A DNA stretch of 64,000 bases. Origin: Cornus controversa (lineage: Eukaryota > Streptophyta > Magnoliopsida > Cornales > Cornaceae). A model generated the notes under the pieces. The model was not told the DNA's origin and did no database searches. It was given only the letters and a program-made list of their open reading frames with translations. Both the position numbers and the translations under genes were made by a program. The DNA lies in NCBI GenBank assembly GCA_026545225.1, contig CM048845.1, positions 107,582,533-107,646,532 on the forward strand, read 5' to 3'. Shown piece after piece: positions 1-15,659 of this stretch (the first letter of the stretch is position 1; every line of letters starts with the position of its first letter).

Positions 1-2795
1 GTACTAGAGAGGGGTAATAGGAAAACTTTCAACAGGAAGGCAAGGGAACGGTATTCAAACATTGGAGCAGAGAGTACGATGAAGATTTTGGAATAGGGAG
101 TTCAAACTCTCATTAGTTATCTTTTTCGATACGTTATGAGAGAAATTATATATCCAAAGGGGACATTGTTGGCATTTTGGACATATTGAGTGGTTGAGGG
201 CGGTCTTTGATTTTGAAAAAGAAGGGTAATAGAATGATTTGAATCGTTATAGTGAAAAGATTATTGAGAGTTTGACAGTCCTTTTTGGTCTTCGTTTTTG
301 AAACCCCCGGTATTAGGATGATTTAAAATCATTACAATAATAATAATATTATTTTTGAATGGGGTCTAAAAAAGATAGTTTTACAAACATAGAATAAGAA
401 GATTTTGGAATATTGAGATAAAGAAATAAATTTGAAAGAGGGAGCGCGGAGCTGAATTTGAAGATATTTTAAACGGGGAATAAAACTATATTTCTTCAAA
501 CAAGGAGTTACAACGAGGATTTTGGAACACGTAGTTAAAACTATCATTGGATCTCTTTTTTGATAGTTTATTGGAGAAATTGTATATCCGTGGGGACATT
601 GTTGACATTTTGGGCATATTGAGAAGTTGAGGGCCCTATTTGGTCCGTATTTTTTAAATTAGGAGGCGGTGAAAGGATAGCTTTGAATACGGTGGTAAAA
701 GAATGATTTTTAAACATTGACGTAAAATGATGATTAGTTGTCATTTTTGATACGTTTATGAGAGAAATTGTACATCCATTGGGGACATTATTGAAATTTT
801 GGACATATTGAGAAATTGAGGGCCCTATTCTGTAACAGAGAGGGGTATTCAAACATTAGAGCAGAGAGTACGACGTAGATTTTGCAATAGGGAGTTCAAA
901 CTATCATTAGTTCTCTTTTATAATAGGTTATGAAAGAAATTATATATCCATGGGGGACATTTTTTGGCATTCTGGACATATTGAGTGTTTGAGGGAGGTC
1001 TTTGATTTTGAAAAAGAGGGGTAATAGAATGATTTGTATCGTTATTGTAATAATATTATTGAGAGGTTGACGGCCCAATTTGGTTTTTGTTTTTGAAACT
1101 GGGAGGGGTAGTAGGATGATTTAAAATCATTACAATAATAATAATATTATTTTTGAATGGGGTCTAAATAAGATAGTTTTAGAAACATAGAGTAAAAAGA
1201 TTTTGGAACATTGAGAAAAAAAGATAAATTTTGAAAGAGGGAGTTGAATTTGAAGATATTTTAAATGGGGAATAAAACTACAGTTTTTCAAACAGGGAGC
1301 TACAACGAGGATTTTTGAACACGGAGTTAAAAGTATCATTGGATCTCTTTTTTGATAGTTTATGGGAGAAATTGTATATCCACGGGGACATGGTTGACCC
1401 TTTGGGCATATTGAGAAGTTGAGAGCCCTATTTGGGCCTTATTTTTGAAATTAGGATGCAGTAAAAGAATAACTTCGAATAGGGCGGTAAAAGAATGATT
1501 TTTAAACATTGAGGTAAAATGATGATTAGTTCTCATTTTTGATACATTTATGAGAGAAATTGTACATCCGTTGGGGACATTATTGAAATTTTTGACATTT
1601 TGAGAAATTGAGGGCCCTATCCTGTAATAGAGAGGGGTAGTAGGATAACTTTCAATAGGAATGCAAGAGAACGGTATTCAAGCATTGGAGCAGAGAGTAC
1701 GATGTAGATTTTGGAATAGGGAGTTCAAACTGTCAGTAGTTATCTGTTTCGATACGTTATGAGAGAAATTATATATCCACAGGGGACATTGTTGGCATTT
1801 TGGACATATTGAGTGGTTGAGGGCGGTCTTTGATTTTGAAAAAGAAGGGTAATAGAATGATTTGAATCGTTATAGTGAAAAGATTATTCAGAGTTTGACA
1901 GTCCTTTTTGGTCTTCGTTTTCGAAACCCCCGGTAATAGGATGATTTAAAATCATTACAATAATAATAATATTATTTTTGAATGTGGTCTAAAAAAGATA
2001 GTTTTACAAACATAGAGTAAGAAGATTTTGGAACATTGTGATAAAAAAATAAATTTGAAAGAGGGAGCTGAATTTGAAGATATTTTAAACGGGGAATAAA
2101 ACTATAGTTCTTCAAACAAGGAGCTACAACGAGGATTTGGGAACACGGAGTTAAAACTATCATTGGATCTCTTTTTTGATAGTTTATTGGAGAAATTGTA
2201 TATCCGTGGGGACATTGTTGACATTTTGGGCATATTGAGAAGTTGAGGGCCCTATTTGGTCCGTATTTTTTAAATTAGGAGGCGGTGAAAGGATAGCTTT
2301 GAATAGGGTGGTAAAAGAATCATTTTTAAACATTGACGTAAAATGATGATTAGTTGTCATTTTTGATACGTTTATGAGAGAAATTGTACATCCGTTGGGG
2401 ACATTACTGAAATTTTTGACATATTGAGAAATTGAGGGCCCTAACCTGTAATAGAGAGGGGTAATAGGATAACTTTCAACAGGAACGCAAGAGAACGGTA
2501 TTCAAACATTGGAGCAGAGAGTACGATGTAGATTTTGGAATAGGGAGTTCAAACTATCATTAGTTATCTTTTTCGATATGTTATGAGAGAAATTATATAT
2601 CCAGAGGGGACATTGTTGGCATTTTGGACATATTGAGTGGTTGAGGGCGGTCTTTGATTTTGAAAAAGAAGGGTAATAGAATGATTTGAATCGTTATAGT
2701 GAAAAGATTATTGAGAGTTTGACAGTCCTTTTTGGTCTTCGTTTTTGAAACCCCCGGTAATAGGATGATTTAAAATCATTACAATAATAAAAATA

Positions 2796-5700
2796 TTATT
2801 TTTGAATGGGGTCTAAAAAAGATAGTTTTACAAACTTAGAGTAAGAAGATTTTGGAACATTGAGGTAAAAAAATAAATTTGAAAGAGGGAGCTGAATTTG
2901 AAGATATTTTAAACGGAGAATAAAACTATAGTTTTTCAAACAAGGAGCGACAACGTGGATTTTGGAACACGGAGTTAAAACTATCATTGGATCTCTTTTT
3001 TGATAGTTTATTGGAGAAATTGTATATCCGTGGGGACATTGTTGACATTTTGGGCATATTGAGAAGTTGAGGGCCCTATTTGGTCCGTATATTTTAAATT
3101 AGGAGGCGGTGAAAGGATAACTTTCAATAGGGTGGTAAAAGAATGATTTTTAAACATTGACGTAAAATGATGATTAGTTGTCATTTTTGATACGTTTATG
3201 AGAGAAATTGTACATCCATTGGGGACATTATTGAAATTTTGGACATATTGAGAAATTGAGGGCCCTATTCTGTAACAGAGAGGGGTATTCAAACATTAGA
3301 GCAGAGAGTACGACGTAGATTTTGCAATAGGGAGTTCAAACTATCATTAGTTCTCTTTTATAATAGGTTATGAAAGAAATTATATATCCATGGGGGACAT
3401 TTTTGGCATTCTGGACATATTGAGTGTTTGAGGGAGGTCTTTGATTTTGAAAAAGAGGGGTAATAGAATGATTTGTATCGTTGTTGTAATAATATTATTG
3501 AGAGGTTGACGGCCCAATTTGGTTTTTGTTTTTGAAACTGGGAGGGGTAGTAGGATGATTTAAAATCATTACAATAATAATAATATTATTTTTGAATGGG
3601 GTCTAAATAAGATAGTTTTACAAACATAGAGTAAAAAGATTTTGGAACATTGAGAAAAAAAGATAAATTTTGAAAGAGGGAGTTGAATTTGAAGATATTT
3701 TAAATGGGGAATAAAACTACAGTTTTTCAAACAGGGAGCTACAACGAGGATTTTTGAACACGGAGTTAAAAGTATCATTGGATCTCTTTTTTGATAGTTT
3801 ATGGGAGAAATTGTATATCCACGGGGACATGGTTGACCCTTTGGGCATATTGAGAAGTTGAGGGCCCTATTTGGGCCTTATTTTTGAAATTAGGAAGCAG
3901 TAAAAGAATAACTTTGAATAGGGCGGTAAAAGAATGATTTTTAAACATTGAGGTAAAATGATGATTACTTCTCATTTTTGATACATTTATGAGAGAAATT
4001 GTACATCCGTTGGGGACATTACTGAAATTTTTGACATATTGAGAAATTGAGGGCCCTAACCTGTAATAGAGAGGGGTAATAGGATAACTTTCAACAGGAA
4101 CGCAAGAGAACGGTATTCAAACATTGGAGCAGAGAGTATGATGTAGATTTTGGAATAGGGAGTTCAAACTATCATTAGTTATCTTTTTCGATATGTTATG
4201 AGAGAAATTATATATCCAGAGGGGACATTGTTGGCATTTTGGACATATTGAGTGGTTGAGGGCGGTCTTTGATTTTGAAAAAGAAGGGTAATAGAATGAT
4301 TTGAATCGTTATAGTGAAAAGATTATTGAGAGTTTGACAGTCCTTTTTGGTCTTCGTTTTTGAAACCCCCGGTAATAGGATGATTTAAAATCATTACAAT
4401 AATAAAAATATTATTTTTGAATGGGGTCTAAAAAAGATAGTTTTACAAACTTAGAGTAAGAAGATTTTGGAACATTGAGGTAAAAAAATAAATTTGAAAG
4501 AGGGAGCTGAATTTGAAGATATTTTAAACGGAGAATAAAACTATAGTTTTTCAAACAAGGAGCGACAACGTGGATTTTGGAACACGGAGTTAAAACTATC
4601 ATTGGATCTCTTTTTTGATAGTTTATTGGAGAAATTGTATATCCGTGGGGACATTGTTGACATTTTGGGCATATTGAGAAGTTGAGGGCCCTATTTGGTC
4701 CGTATATTTTAAATTAGGAGGCGGTGAAAGGATAACTTTCAATAGGGTGGTAAAAGAATGATTTTTAAACATTGACGTAAAATGATGATTAGTTGTCATT
4801 TTTGATACGTTTATGAGAGAAATTGTACATCCATTGGGGACATTATTGAAATTTTGGACATATTGAGAAATTGAGGGCCCTATTCTGTAACAGAGAGGGG
4901 TATTCAAACATTAGAGCAGAGAGTACGACGTAGATTTTGCAATAGGGAGTTCAAACTATCATTAGTTCTCTTTTATAATAGGTTATGAAAGAAATTATAT
5001 ATCCATGGGGGACATTTTTGGCATTCTGGACATATTGAGTGTTTGAGGGAGGTCTTTGATTTTGAAAAAGAGGGGTAATAGAATGATTTGTATCGTTGTT
5101 GTAATAATATTATTGAGAGGTTGACGGCCCAATTTGGTTTTTGTTTTTGAAACTGGGAGGGTAGTAGGATGATTTAAAATCATTACAATAATAATAATAT
5201 TATTTTTGAATGGGGTCTAAATAAGATAGTTTTACAAACATAGAGTAAAAAGATTTTGGAACATTGAGAAAAAAAGATAAATTTTGAAAGAGGGAGTTGA
5301 ATTTGAAGATATTTTAAATGGGGAATAAAACTACAGTTTTTCAAACAGGGAGCTACAACGAGGATTTTTGAACACGGAGTTAAAAGTATCATTGGATCTC
5401 TTTTTTGATAGTTTATGGGAGAAATTGTATATCCACGGGGACATGGTTGACCCTTTGGGCATATTGAGAAGTTGAGGGCCCTATTTGGGCCTTATTTTTG
5501 AAATTAGGAAGCAGTAAAAGAATAACTTTGAATAGGGCGGTAAAAGAATGATTTTTAAACATTGAGGTAAAATGATGATTAGTTCTCATTTTTGATACAT
5601 TTATGAGAGAAATTGTACATCCGTTGGGGACATTACTGAAATTTTTGACATATTGAGAAATTGAGGGCCCTAACCTGTAATAGAGAGGGGTAATAGGATA

Positions 5701-8700
5701 ACTTTCAACAGGAACGCAAGAGAACGGTATTCAAACATTGGAGCAGAGAGTACGATGTAGATTTTGGAATAGGGAGTTCAAACTATCATTAGTTATCTTT
5801 TTCGATATGTTATGAGAGAAATTATATATCCAGAGGGGACATTGTTGGCATTTTGGACATATTGAGTGGTTGAGGGCGGTCTTTGATTTTGAAAAAGAAG
5901 GGTAATAGAATGATTTGAATCGTTATAGTGAAAAGATTATTGAGAGTTTGACAGTCCTTTTTGGTCTTCGTTTTTGAAACCCCCGGTAATAGGATGATTT
6001 AAAATCATTACAATAATAAAAATATTATTTTTGAATGGGGTCTAAAAAAGATAGTTTTACAAACTTAGAGTAAGAAGATTTTGGAACATTGAGGTAAAAA
6101 AATAAATTTGAAAGAGGGAGCTGAATTTGAAGATATTTTAAACGGAGAATAAAACTATAGTTTTTCAAACAAGGAGCGACAACGTGGATTTTGGAACACG
6201 GAGTTAAAACTATCATTGGATCTCTTTTTTGATAGTTTATTGGAGAAATTGTATATCCGTGGGGACATTGTTGACATTTTGGGCATATTGAGAAGTTGAG
6301 GGCCCTATTTGGTCCGTATATTTTAAATTAGGAGGCGGTGAAAGGATAACTTTCAATAGGGTGGTAAAAGAATGATTTTTAAACATTGACGTAAAATGAT
6401 GATTAGTTGTCATTTTTGATACGTTTATGAGAGAAATTGTACATCCATTGGGGACATTATTAAAATTTTGGACATATTGAGAAATTGAGGGCCCTATTCT
6501 GTAACAGAGAGGGGTATTCAAACATTAGAGCAGAGAGTACGACGTAGATTTTGCAATAGGGAGTTCAAACTATCATTAGTTCTCTTTTATAATAGGTTAT
6601 GAAAGAAATTATATATCCATGGGGGACATTTTTGGCATTCTGGACATATTGAGTGTTTGAGGGAGGTCTTTGATTTTGAAAAAGAGGGGTAATAGAATGA
6701 TTTGTATCGTTGTTGTAATAATATTATTGAGAGGTTGACGGCCCAATTTGGTTTTTGTTTTTGAAACTGGGAGGGGTAGTAGGATGATTTAAAATCATTA
6801 CAATAATAATAATATTATTTTTGAATGGGGTCTAAATAAGATAGTTTTAGAAGCATAGAGTAAAAAGATTTTGGAACATTGAGAAAAAAAGATAAATTTT
6901 GAAAGAGGGAGTTGAATTTGAAGATATTTTAAATGGGGAATAAAACTACAGTTTTTTAAACAGGGAGCTACAACGAGGATTTTTGAACACGGAGTTAAAA
7001 GTATCATTGGATCTCTTTTTTGATAGTTTATGGGAGAAATTGTATATCCACGGGGACATGGTTGACCCTTTGGGCATATTGAGAAGTTGAGGGCCCTATT
7101 TGGGCCTTATTTTTGAAATTAGGAAGCAGTAAAAGAATAACTTTGAATAGGGCGGTAAAAGAATGATTTTTAAACATTGAGGTAAAATGATGATTACTTC
7201 TCATTTTTGATACATTTATGAGAGAAATTGTACATCCGTTGGGGACATTACTGAAATTTTTGACATATTGAGAAATTGAGGGCCCTAACCTGTAATAGAG
7301 AGGGGTAATAGGATAACTTTCAACAGGAACGCAAGAGAACGGTATTCAAACATTGGAGCAGAGAGTACGATGTAGATTTTGGAATAGGGAGTTCAAACTA
7401 TCATTAGTTATCTTTTTCGATATGTTATGAGAGAAATTATATATCCAGAGGGGACATTGTTGGCATTTTGGACATATTGAGTGGTTGAGGGCGGTCTTTG
7501 ATTTTGAAAAAGAAGGGTAATAGAATGATTTGAATCGTTATAGTGAAAAGATTATTGAGAGTTTGACAGTCCTTTTTGGTCTTCGTTTTTGAAACCCCCG
7601 GTAATAGGATGATTTAAAATCATTACAATAATAAAAATATTATTTTTGAATGGGGTCTAAAAAAGATAGTTTTACAAACTTAGAGTAAGAAGATTTTGGA
7701 ACATTGAGGTAAAAAAATAAATTTGAAAGAGGGAGCTGAATTTGAAGATATTTTAAACGGAGAATAAAACTATAGTTTTTCAAACAAGGAGCGACAACGT
7801 GGATTTTGGAACACGGAGTTAAAACTATCATTGGATCTCTTTTTTGATAGTTTATTGGAGAAATTGTATATCCGTGGGGACATTGTTGACATTTTGGGCA
7901 TATTGAGAAGTTGAGGGCCCTATTTGGTCCGTATATTTTAAATTAGGAGGCGGTGAAAGGATAACTTTCAATAGGGTGGTAAAAGAATGATTTTTAAACA
8001 TTGACGTAAAATGATGATTAGTTGTCATTTTTGATACGTTTATGAGAGAAATTGTACATCCATTGGGGACATTATTGAAATTTTGGACATATTGAGAAAT
8101 TGAGGGCCCTATTCTGTAACAGAGAGGGGTATTCAAACATTAGAGCAGAGAGTACGACGTAGATTTTGCAATAGGGAGTTCAAACTATCATTAGTTCTCT
8201 TTTATAATAGGTTATGAAAGAAATTATATATCCATGGGGGACATTTTTGGCATTCTGGACATATTGAGTGTTTGAGGGAGGTCTTTGATTTTGAAAAAGA
8301 GGGGTAATAGAATGATTTGTATCGTTGTTGTAATAATATTATTGAGAGGTTGACGGCCCAATTTGGTTTTTGTTTTTGAAACTGGGAGGGGTAGTAGGAT
8401 GATTTAAAATCATTACAATAATAATAATATTATTTTTGAATGGGGTCTAAACAAGATAGTTTTACAAACATAGAGTAAAAAGATTTTGGAACATTGAGAA
8501 AAAAAGATAAATTTTGAAAGAGGGAGTTGAATTTGAAGATATTTTAAATGGGGAATAAAACTACAGTTTTTCAAACAGGGAGCTACAACGAGGATTTTTG
8601 AACACGGAGTTAAAAGTATCATTGGATCTCTTTTTTGATAGTTTATGGGAGAAATTGTATATCCACGGGGACATGGTTGACCCTTTGGGCATATTGAGAA

Positions 8701-9250
8701 GTTGAGGGCCCTATTTGGGCCTTATTTTTGAAATTAGGAAGCAGTAAAAGAATAACTTTGAATAGGGCGGTAAAAGAATGATTTTTAAACATTGAGGTAA
8801 AATGATGATTAGTTCTCATTTTTGATACATTTATGAGAGAAATTGTACATCCGTTGGGGACATTACTGAAATTTTTGACATATTGAGAAATTGAGGGCCC
8901 TATCCTGTAATAGAGAGGGGTAATAGGATAACTTTCAACAGGAACGCAAGAGAACGGTATTCAAACATTGGAGCACAGAGTACGATGTAGATTTTGGAAT
9001 AGGGAGTTCAAACTATCATTAGTTATCTTTTTCGATACGTTATGAGAGAAATTATATATCCACAGGGGACATTGTTGGCATTTTGGACATATTGAGTGGT
9101 TGAGGGCGGTCTTTGATTTTGAAAAGAAGGGTAATAGAATGATTTGAATCGTTATAGTGAAAAGATTATTGAGAGTTTGATAGTCCTTTTTGGTCTTCGT
9201 TTTTGAAACCCCCGGTAATAGGATGATTTAAAATCATTACAATAATAATA
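2796..9250. repeat. higher-order repeat core, ~1,615 bp dimer
   Basis: Equivalent landmarks lie at 2,796, 4,411, 6,025 and 7,640 (type A) and at 3,569, 5,183, 6,798 and 8,413 (type B). This gives a strict 1,614-1,615 bp period made of A (about 842 bp from A landmark to the next A-type landmark minus B) and B (about 773 bp). Copies differ by only a handful of substitutions and single-base indels as read by eye. A is marked by GTGGGGACATTGTTGACA and B by ACGGGGACATGGTTGACC. The high identity implies recent homogenisation by unequal exchange or gene conversion. The outer copies (before 2 kb and after 11 kb) are more diverged. Confidence 0.9.
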
Positions 9251-9254
9251 ATAT

Positions 9255-10060
9255 TATTTTTGAATGGGGTCTAAAAAAGATAGTTTTACAAACATAGAGT
9301 AAGAAGATTTTGGAACATTGAGATAAAAAAATAAATTTGAAAGAGGGAGCGGAGCTGAATTTGAAGATATTTTAAACGGGTAATAAAACTATAGTTCTTC
9401 AAACAAGGAGCTACAAGAGGATTTTGGAAGACGGAGTTAAAACTATCATTGGATCTCTTTTTTGATAGTTTATTGGAGAAATTGTATATCCGTGGGGACA
9501 TGGTTGACCCTTTGGGCATATTGAGAAGTTGAGGGCCCTATTTGGGCCTTATTTTTGAAATTAGGAAGCAGTAAAAGAATAACTTTGAATAGGGCGGTAA
9601 AAGAATGATTTTTAAACATTGAGGTAAAATGATGATTACTTCTCATTTTTGATACATTTATGAGAGAAATTGTACATCCGTTGGGGACATTACTGAAATT
9701 TTTGACATATTGAGAAATTGAGGGCCCTATCCTGTAATAGAGAGGGGTAATAGGATAACTTTCAACAGGAACGCAAGAGAACGGTATTCAAACATTGGAG
9801 CAGAGAGTACGATGTAGATTTTGGAATAGGGAGTTCAAACTATCATTAGTTATCTTTTTCGATACGTTATGAGAGAAATTATATATCCAGAGGGGACATT
9901 GTTGGCATTTTGGACATATTGAGTGGTTGAGGGCGGTCTTTGATTTTGAAAAAGAAGGGTAATAGAATGATTTGAATCGTTATAGTGAAAAGATTATTGA
10001 GAGTTTGACAGTCCTTTTTGGTCTTCGTTTTTGAAACCCCCGGTAATAGGATGATTTAAA
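9255..10060. repeat. chimeric satellite monomer (A head, B tail)
   Basis: This monomer breaks the A-B alternation. It begins with the type-A segment (GGGGTCTAAAAAAGATAG and an A-type linker carrying a short extra GCG-like insertion, also seen near 440). At about 9,495 it switches to the type-B mark GGGGACATGGTTGACC and continues as B. The A landmarks therefore step 7,640 to 10,082 and the B landmarks 8,413 to 10,855, both 2,442 bp, which is one dimer plus about 827 bp. This is the expected product of unequal crossing-over between A and B monomers. Confidence 0.75.
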
Positions 10061-13000
10061 ATCATTACAATAATAATAATATTATTTTTGAATGGGGTCT
10101 AAAAAAGATAGTTTTACAAACATAGAGTAAGAAGATTTTGGAACATTGAGGTAAAAAAATAAATTTGAAAGAGGGAGCTGAATTTGAAGATATTTTAAAC
10201 GGGGAATAAAACTATAGTTTTTGAAACAAGGAGCGACAACGTGGATTTTGGAACACGGAGTTAAAACTATCATTGGATCTCTTTTTTGATAGTTTATTGG
10301 AGAAATTGTATATCCGTGGGGACATTGTTGACATTTTGGGCATATTGAGAAGTTGAGGGCCCTATTTGGTCCGTATATTTTAAATTAGGAGGCGGTGAAA
10401 GGATAACTTTCAATAGGGTGGTAAAAGAATGATTTTTAAACATTGACGTAAAATGATGATTAGTTGTCATTTTTGATACGTTTATGAGAGAAATTGTACA
10501 TCCATTGGGGACATTATTGAAATTTTGGACATATTGAGAAATTGAGGGCCCTATTCTGTAACAGAGAGGGGTATTCAAACATTAGAGCAGAGAGTACGAC
10601 GTAGATTTTGCAATAGGGAGTTCAAACTATCATTAGTTCTCTTTTATAATAGGTTATGAAAGAAATTATATATCCATGGGGGACATTTTTGGCATTCTGG
10701 ACATATTGAGTGTTTGAGGGAGGTCTTTGATTTTGAAAAAGAGGGGTAATAGAATGATTTGTATCGTTGTTGTAATAATATTATTGAGAGGTTGACGGCC
10801 CAATTTGGTTTTTGTTTTTGAAACTGGGAGGGGTAGTAGGATGATTTAAAATCATTACAATAATAATAATATTATTTTTGAATGGGGTCTAAATAAGATA
10901 GTTTTACAAACATAGAGTAAAAAGATTTTGGAACATTGAGAAAAAAAGATAAATTTTGAAAGAGGGAGTTGAATTTGAAGATATTTTAAATGGGGAATAA
11001 AACTACAGTTTTTCAAACAGGGAGCTACAACGAGGATTTTTGAACACGGAGTTAAAAGTATCATTGGATCTCTTTTTTGATAGTTTATGGGAGAAATTGT
11101 ATATCCACGGGGACATGGTTGACCCTTTGGGCGTATTGAGAAGTTGAGGGCCCTATTTGGGCCTTATTTTTGAAATTAGGAAGCAGTAAAAGAATAACTT
11201 TGAATAGGGCGGTAAAAGAATGATTTTTAAACATTGAGGTAAAATGATGATTAGTTCTCATTTTTGATACATTTATGAGAGTAATTGTACATCCGTTGGG
11301 GACATTATTGAAATTTTTGACATATTGAGAAATTGAGGGCCCTATTCTGTAACAGATAGGGGTATTCAAACATTAGAGTAGAGAGTACAACGTAGATTTT
11401 GCAATAGGGAGTTCAAACTATCGTTAGTTATCTTTTTTGAGAGGTTATGAAAGAAATTATATATCCATGGGGGACATTGTTGGTATTTTGGACATATTGA
11501 GTGATTGAGGGAGGTCTTTGATTTTGAAAAAGAGGGGTAATAGAATGATTTGAATCGTTATAGTAATAATATTATTGAGAGGTTGACGGCCCAATTTGGT
11601 GTTTGTTTTTGAAACGGGGAGGGGTAGTAGGATGATTTAAAATCATTACAATAATAATAATATTATTTTTAAATGGGGTCTAAATAAGATAGTTTTACCA
11701 ACATAGAGAAAAGATTTTGGAACATTGAGAAAAAAAGATAAATTTTTAAAGAGGGACTTGAATTTGAAGATATTTTAAATGGGGAATAAAACTATTGTTT
11801 TTCAAACAGGAAGCTACAACGAGGATTTTGGAACACGGAGTTAAAAGTATCATTGGATCTCTTTTTTGATAATTTATGGGAGAAATTGTATGTCCATGGG
11901 GACATTGTTGACATTTTGGGCATATTGAGAAGTTGAGGGCCCTATTTGGTCCGTATTTTTTAAATTAGGAGGCGGTGAAAGGATAGCTTTGAATAGGGTG
12001 GTAAAAGAATGATTTTTAAATAGTGACGTAAAATGATGATTAGTTCTCATTTTTGATACATTTATGAGAGAAATTGTACATCCGTTGGGGACATTATTGA
12101 AATTTTGGACATATTGAGAAATTGAGGGCCCTATCCTGTAACTTTCAACAGGAATGTAAGAGAATGATATTCAAACATTGGAGCCGAGAGTACGATGTAG
12201 ATTTTGGAATTGGGAGTTCAAACTATCATTAGTTATCTTTTTCGATACGTTATGAGAGAAATTATATATCCACGGGGGACATTGTTGGCATTTTGGACAT
12301 ATTGAGTGGCTGAGGGAGGTCTTTGATTTTGAAAAAGAAGGGTAATAGAATGATTTGAATCGTTATAGTAAAAAGATTATTGAGAGTTTGACAGCCCTTT
12401 TTGGTCTTCGTTTTTGAAACCCCCGGTAATAGGATGATTCAAAATCATTGCAATAATAATAATATTATTTTTGAATGGGGTCTGTAAAAGATAGTTTTAC
12501 AAACATAGAGTAAGAAGATTTTGGAACATTGATATAAAAAGATAAATTTTGAAAGAGGGAGTTCAATTTGAAGATATTTTAAACGGGGAATAAAACTATA
12601 GTTTTTCAAACAGGGAGTTACAACGAGGATTTTGCAACAAGGAGTTAAAACTATCATTGGAACTCTTTTTTGATAGTTTATGGGAGAAATTTTATATTCA
12701 TTGGGACATTGATGACATTTTGGGAATATTGAGAGGGGGAAGCCCCTATTTGGTCCTTATTTTTTAACTGAGGAGGGGTAAAAGGATAGCTTTGAATATG
12801 GTGGGAAAAGAATGATTTTTAAACATTGAGGTAAAATGACGATTAGTTCTCTTCTTTGATAGTTTTATGAGAGAAATTGTACATCCATTGGGCATATTAT
12901 TGACATTTTGGACATATTGAGAAATTTAGGGCCTTATTTGGTCTTTGTTTTTGAAACAGAGAGGGGTAATAGGATAACTTTGAACAAGATGGTAAAAGAA

Positions 13001-15659
13001 TGATTTTGAAACATTAAAATAGAGAGTTACAACGTAGATTTTGCAACAGGGAGTTAAAACTATCATTTGTTCTCTTTTTTGATAGGTTATGAGAGAAATT
13101 ATACATCTATAGGGGACATTGTTGGCATTTTGGACATATTGAGTGGTTGAGGGCTGTCTTTGTTTTTGAAATAAAGGGGTAATAGAATGATTTGAATCGT
13201 TAGAGTGAAAAATTATTGAGAGGTTGACAACACTATTTGGTCTTTGTTTTTGAAACGGGGAGGGGTAGTAGGATGATTTAAAATCATTACAATAATAATA
13301 ATATTATTTTTGAATGGGGTCTAAAAAGATAGTTTTACAAACATAGAGTAAGAAGATTTTGGAACATTGAGATAAAAAGATAACTTTTGAAAGAGGGAGT
13401 TGATTTGAAGATATTTTAAACTGGGAATAACACTATAGTTTTTTAAACAGGGAGCTACAACGAGGATTTTGGAACACGGAGTTAAAACTATCATTGGATC
13501 TCTTTTTTGATAGTTTATGGGAGAAATTGTATATCCATGGGGACATTGTTGACATTTTGGGCATATTGGGAAATTGAGGGCCCTATTTGGTCCTTATTTT
13601 TGAACTTAGGAGAGGGTAAAAGGATAACTTTAAATAGGATTGTAAAAGAATGATTTTTAAACATTGAGGTAAAATGATAATTAGTTCTCATTTTTGATAC
13701 ATTTATGAGAGAAATTGTACATCCATTGGGGACATTATTGAAATTTTGGACATATTGGGAAATTGAGGGCCCTATTTGGTCCTTGTTTTTGAAATAGAGA
13801 GGGTAATAGGATAACTTTGAACAGGGTGGTAAAAGAATGATTTTCAAACATTAAAAGAGAGAGTTACGATGTCGATTTTGCAACAGGGAGTTAAAACTAT
13901 CATTAGTTCTCTTTTTTGATAGGTTAGGAGAGAAATTATATATCCATGGGTGGCATTGTTGGCATTTTGGACATATTGAGTGGTTGAGGGCTGTCTTTGT
14001 TTTTAAAACAAAGGGGTAATAGATTGATTTGAATCGTTATAGTAAAAAGATTATTGAGAGGTTGACGACCCTATTTGGTCTTTGTTTTTGAAACGGGGAG
14101 GGGTAATGGGATGATTTAAAATTGTTACAATAATAATAATATTAATTTTGAATGGGGTCTAAAAAATATAGTTTTACAAACACAGAGTTAGAATATTTTG
14201 GAACATTGAGATAAAAAGATAAATTTTGAAAGCGGGAGTTGAATTTGAAGATATTTTAAACGGGGAATAAATCTATAATTTTTCAAACAGGGAGCTACTA
14301 CGAGGATTTTGCAACAAGGAGTTAAAACTATCATTGGATCTCTTTTTTGATAGTTTATGGGAGAAATTGTATATCCATGGGGATATTGTTGACATTTTGG
14401 GCATATTGAGAGGTTGAGGGCCCTATTTGGTCCTTTTTTTAAAAAAAAAGAGAGTAATAGGATGATTTCGAATCGTTATAATAAAAGATTATTTTTGAAA
14501 AGGGTCTGAAAATGATAGTTACACAAACATATAGTTAGAAAGAAGATTTGAACCATTGAGATAAAATATGAATGTTGACAGAGGAAGTTGAATGAAAGAT
14601 TTTTGGAACAGGGAATTAAAACTGTGGTTTTTCAAACAGGGAGCTGCAACGAATATTTTGCAATAGACTTAAATCTATCATTAGTTCTCTACTTTTATAG
14701 GTTTATGGGAGAAATTGTATATCCAAGGGGGACATTGTTGACATTTTGGATATTTTGTGAGGTTAAAGGCTCTATTTGGTCCTTGAATCGTTATAGTAAA
14801 AAGATTATTTTTGAAATGGGGTCTGGAAAAGGTAGTTTTACAAACATATAGTTAGAAAAGAAGATTTTGGAACATGAAGGTAAAAATATGATTTTTGAAA
14901 AAGCGAGTTGAATAGAGGATTTTTTAAACGGGGAATCAAAACCATGGTTTTTGAAAAAGGAAGGTACAATGAAGATTTTGTAACAGGGAGTTAAAACTAT
15001 CATTAGTTCTCTTTTTTGATAGGTTTATGGGAGAAATTGTATATTCATGGGGGACATTGTTGACATTTTGGACATATTGAGAAGTTGAGGGCCCTATTTG
15101 GTCTATGTTATTGAAACAGGGTGGGATAATAAGATGATTTAGAATCATTGTAGTAAAAAGGTTTTTTTTTATAGGGGTCTAAAAAAGATTGTTTTACAAA
15201 CATGGAGTAAGAAGATTTTGGAACAATGAGATAAAAAGATAAATTTTGAAAGAGGGAGTTGAATTTGAAGATATTTTAAACGGGGAATCAAAATTATAGT
15301 TTTTCAAATAGGGAGCTACAATGACGATTTTGCAACAAGGAGTTAAAACTATCATTAGAACTCTTTTTTGATAGATTGTGAGAGAAATTGTATATCCATG
15401 GGGGACATTGTTGACATTTTGGGCATATTGAGAAGTTAAGGGCCCTATTTGGTCCTTATTTTTGAAACACTGAAGGATAATATGATGATTTTGAATTGCT
15501 AAAGTAAAAACTATCATTAGTTCTATTTTTTGATAGGTTTATGGGAGAAATTGTATATCCATGGGGGACATTGTTGACATTTTGGACATCTTTAGAGACA
15601 AAGGGCCCTATTTGGTCCTTGTTTTTGAAATAGAGAGGGGTAATAGGATGATTTTGAAT

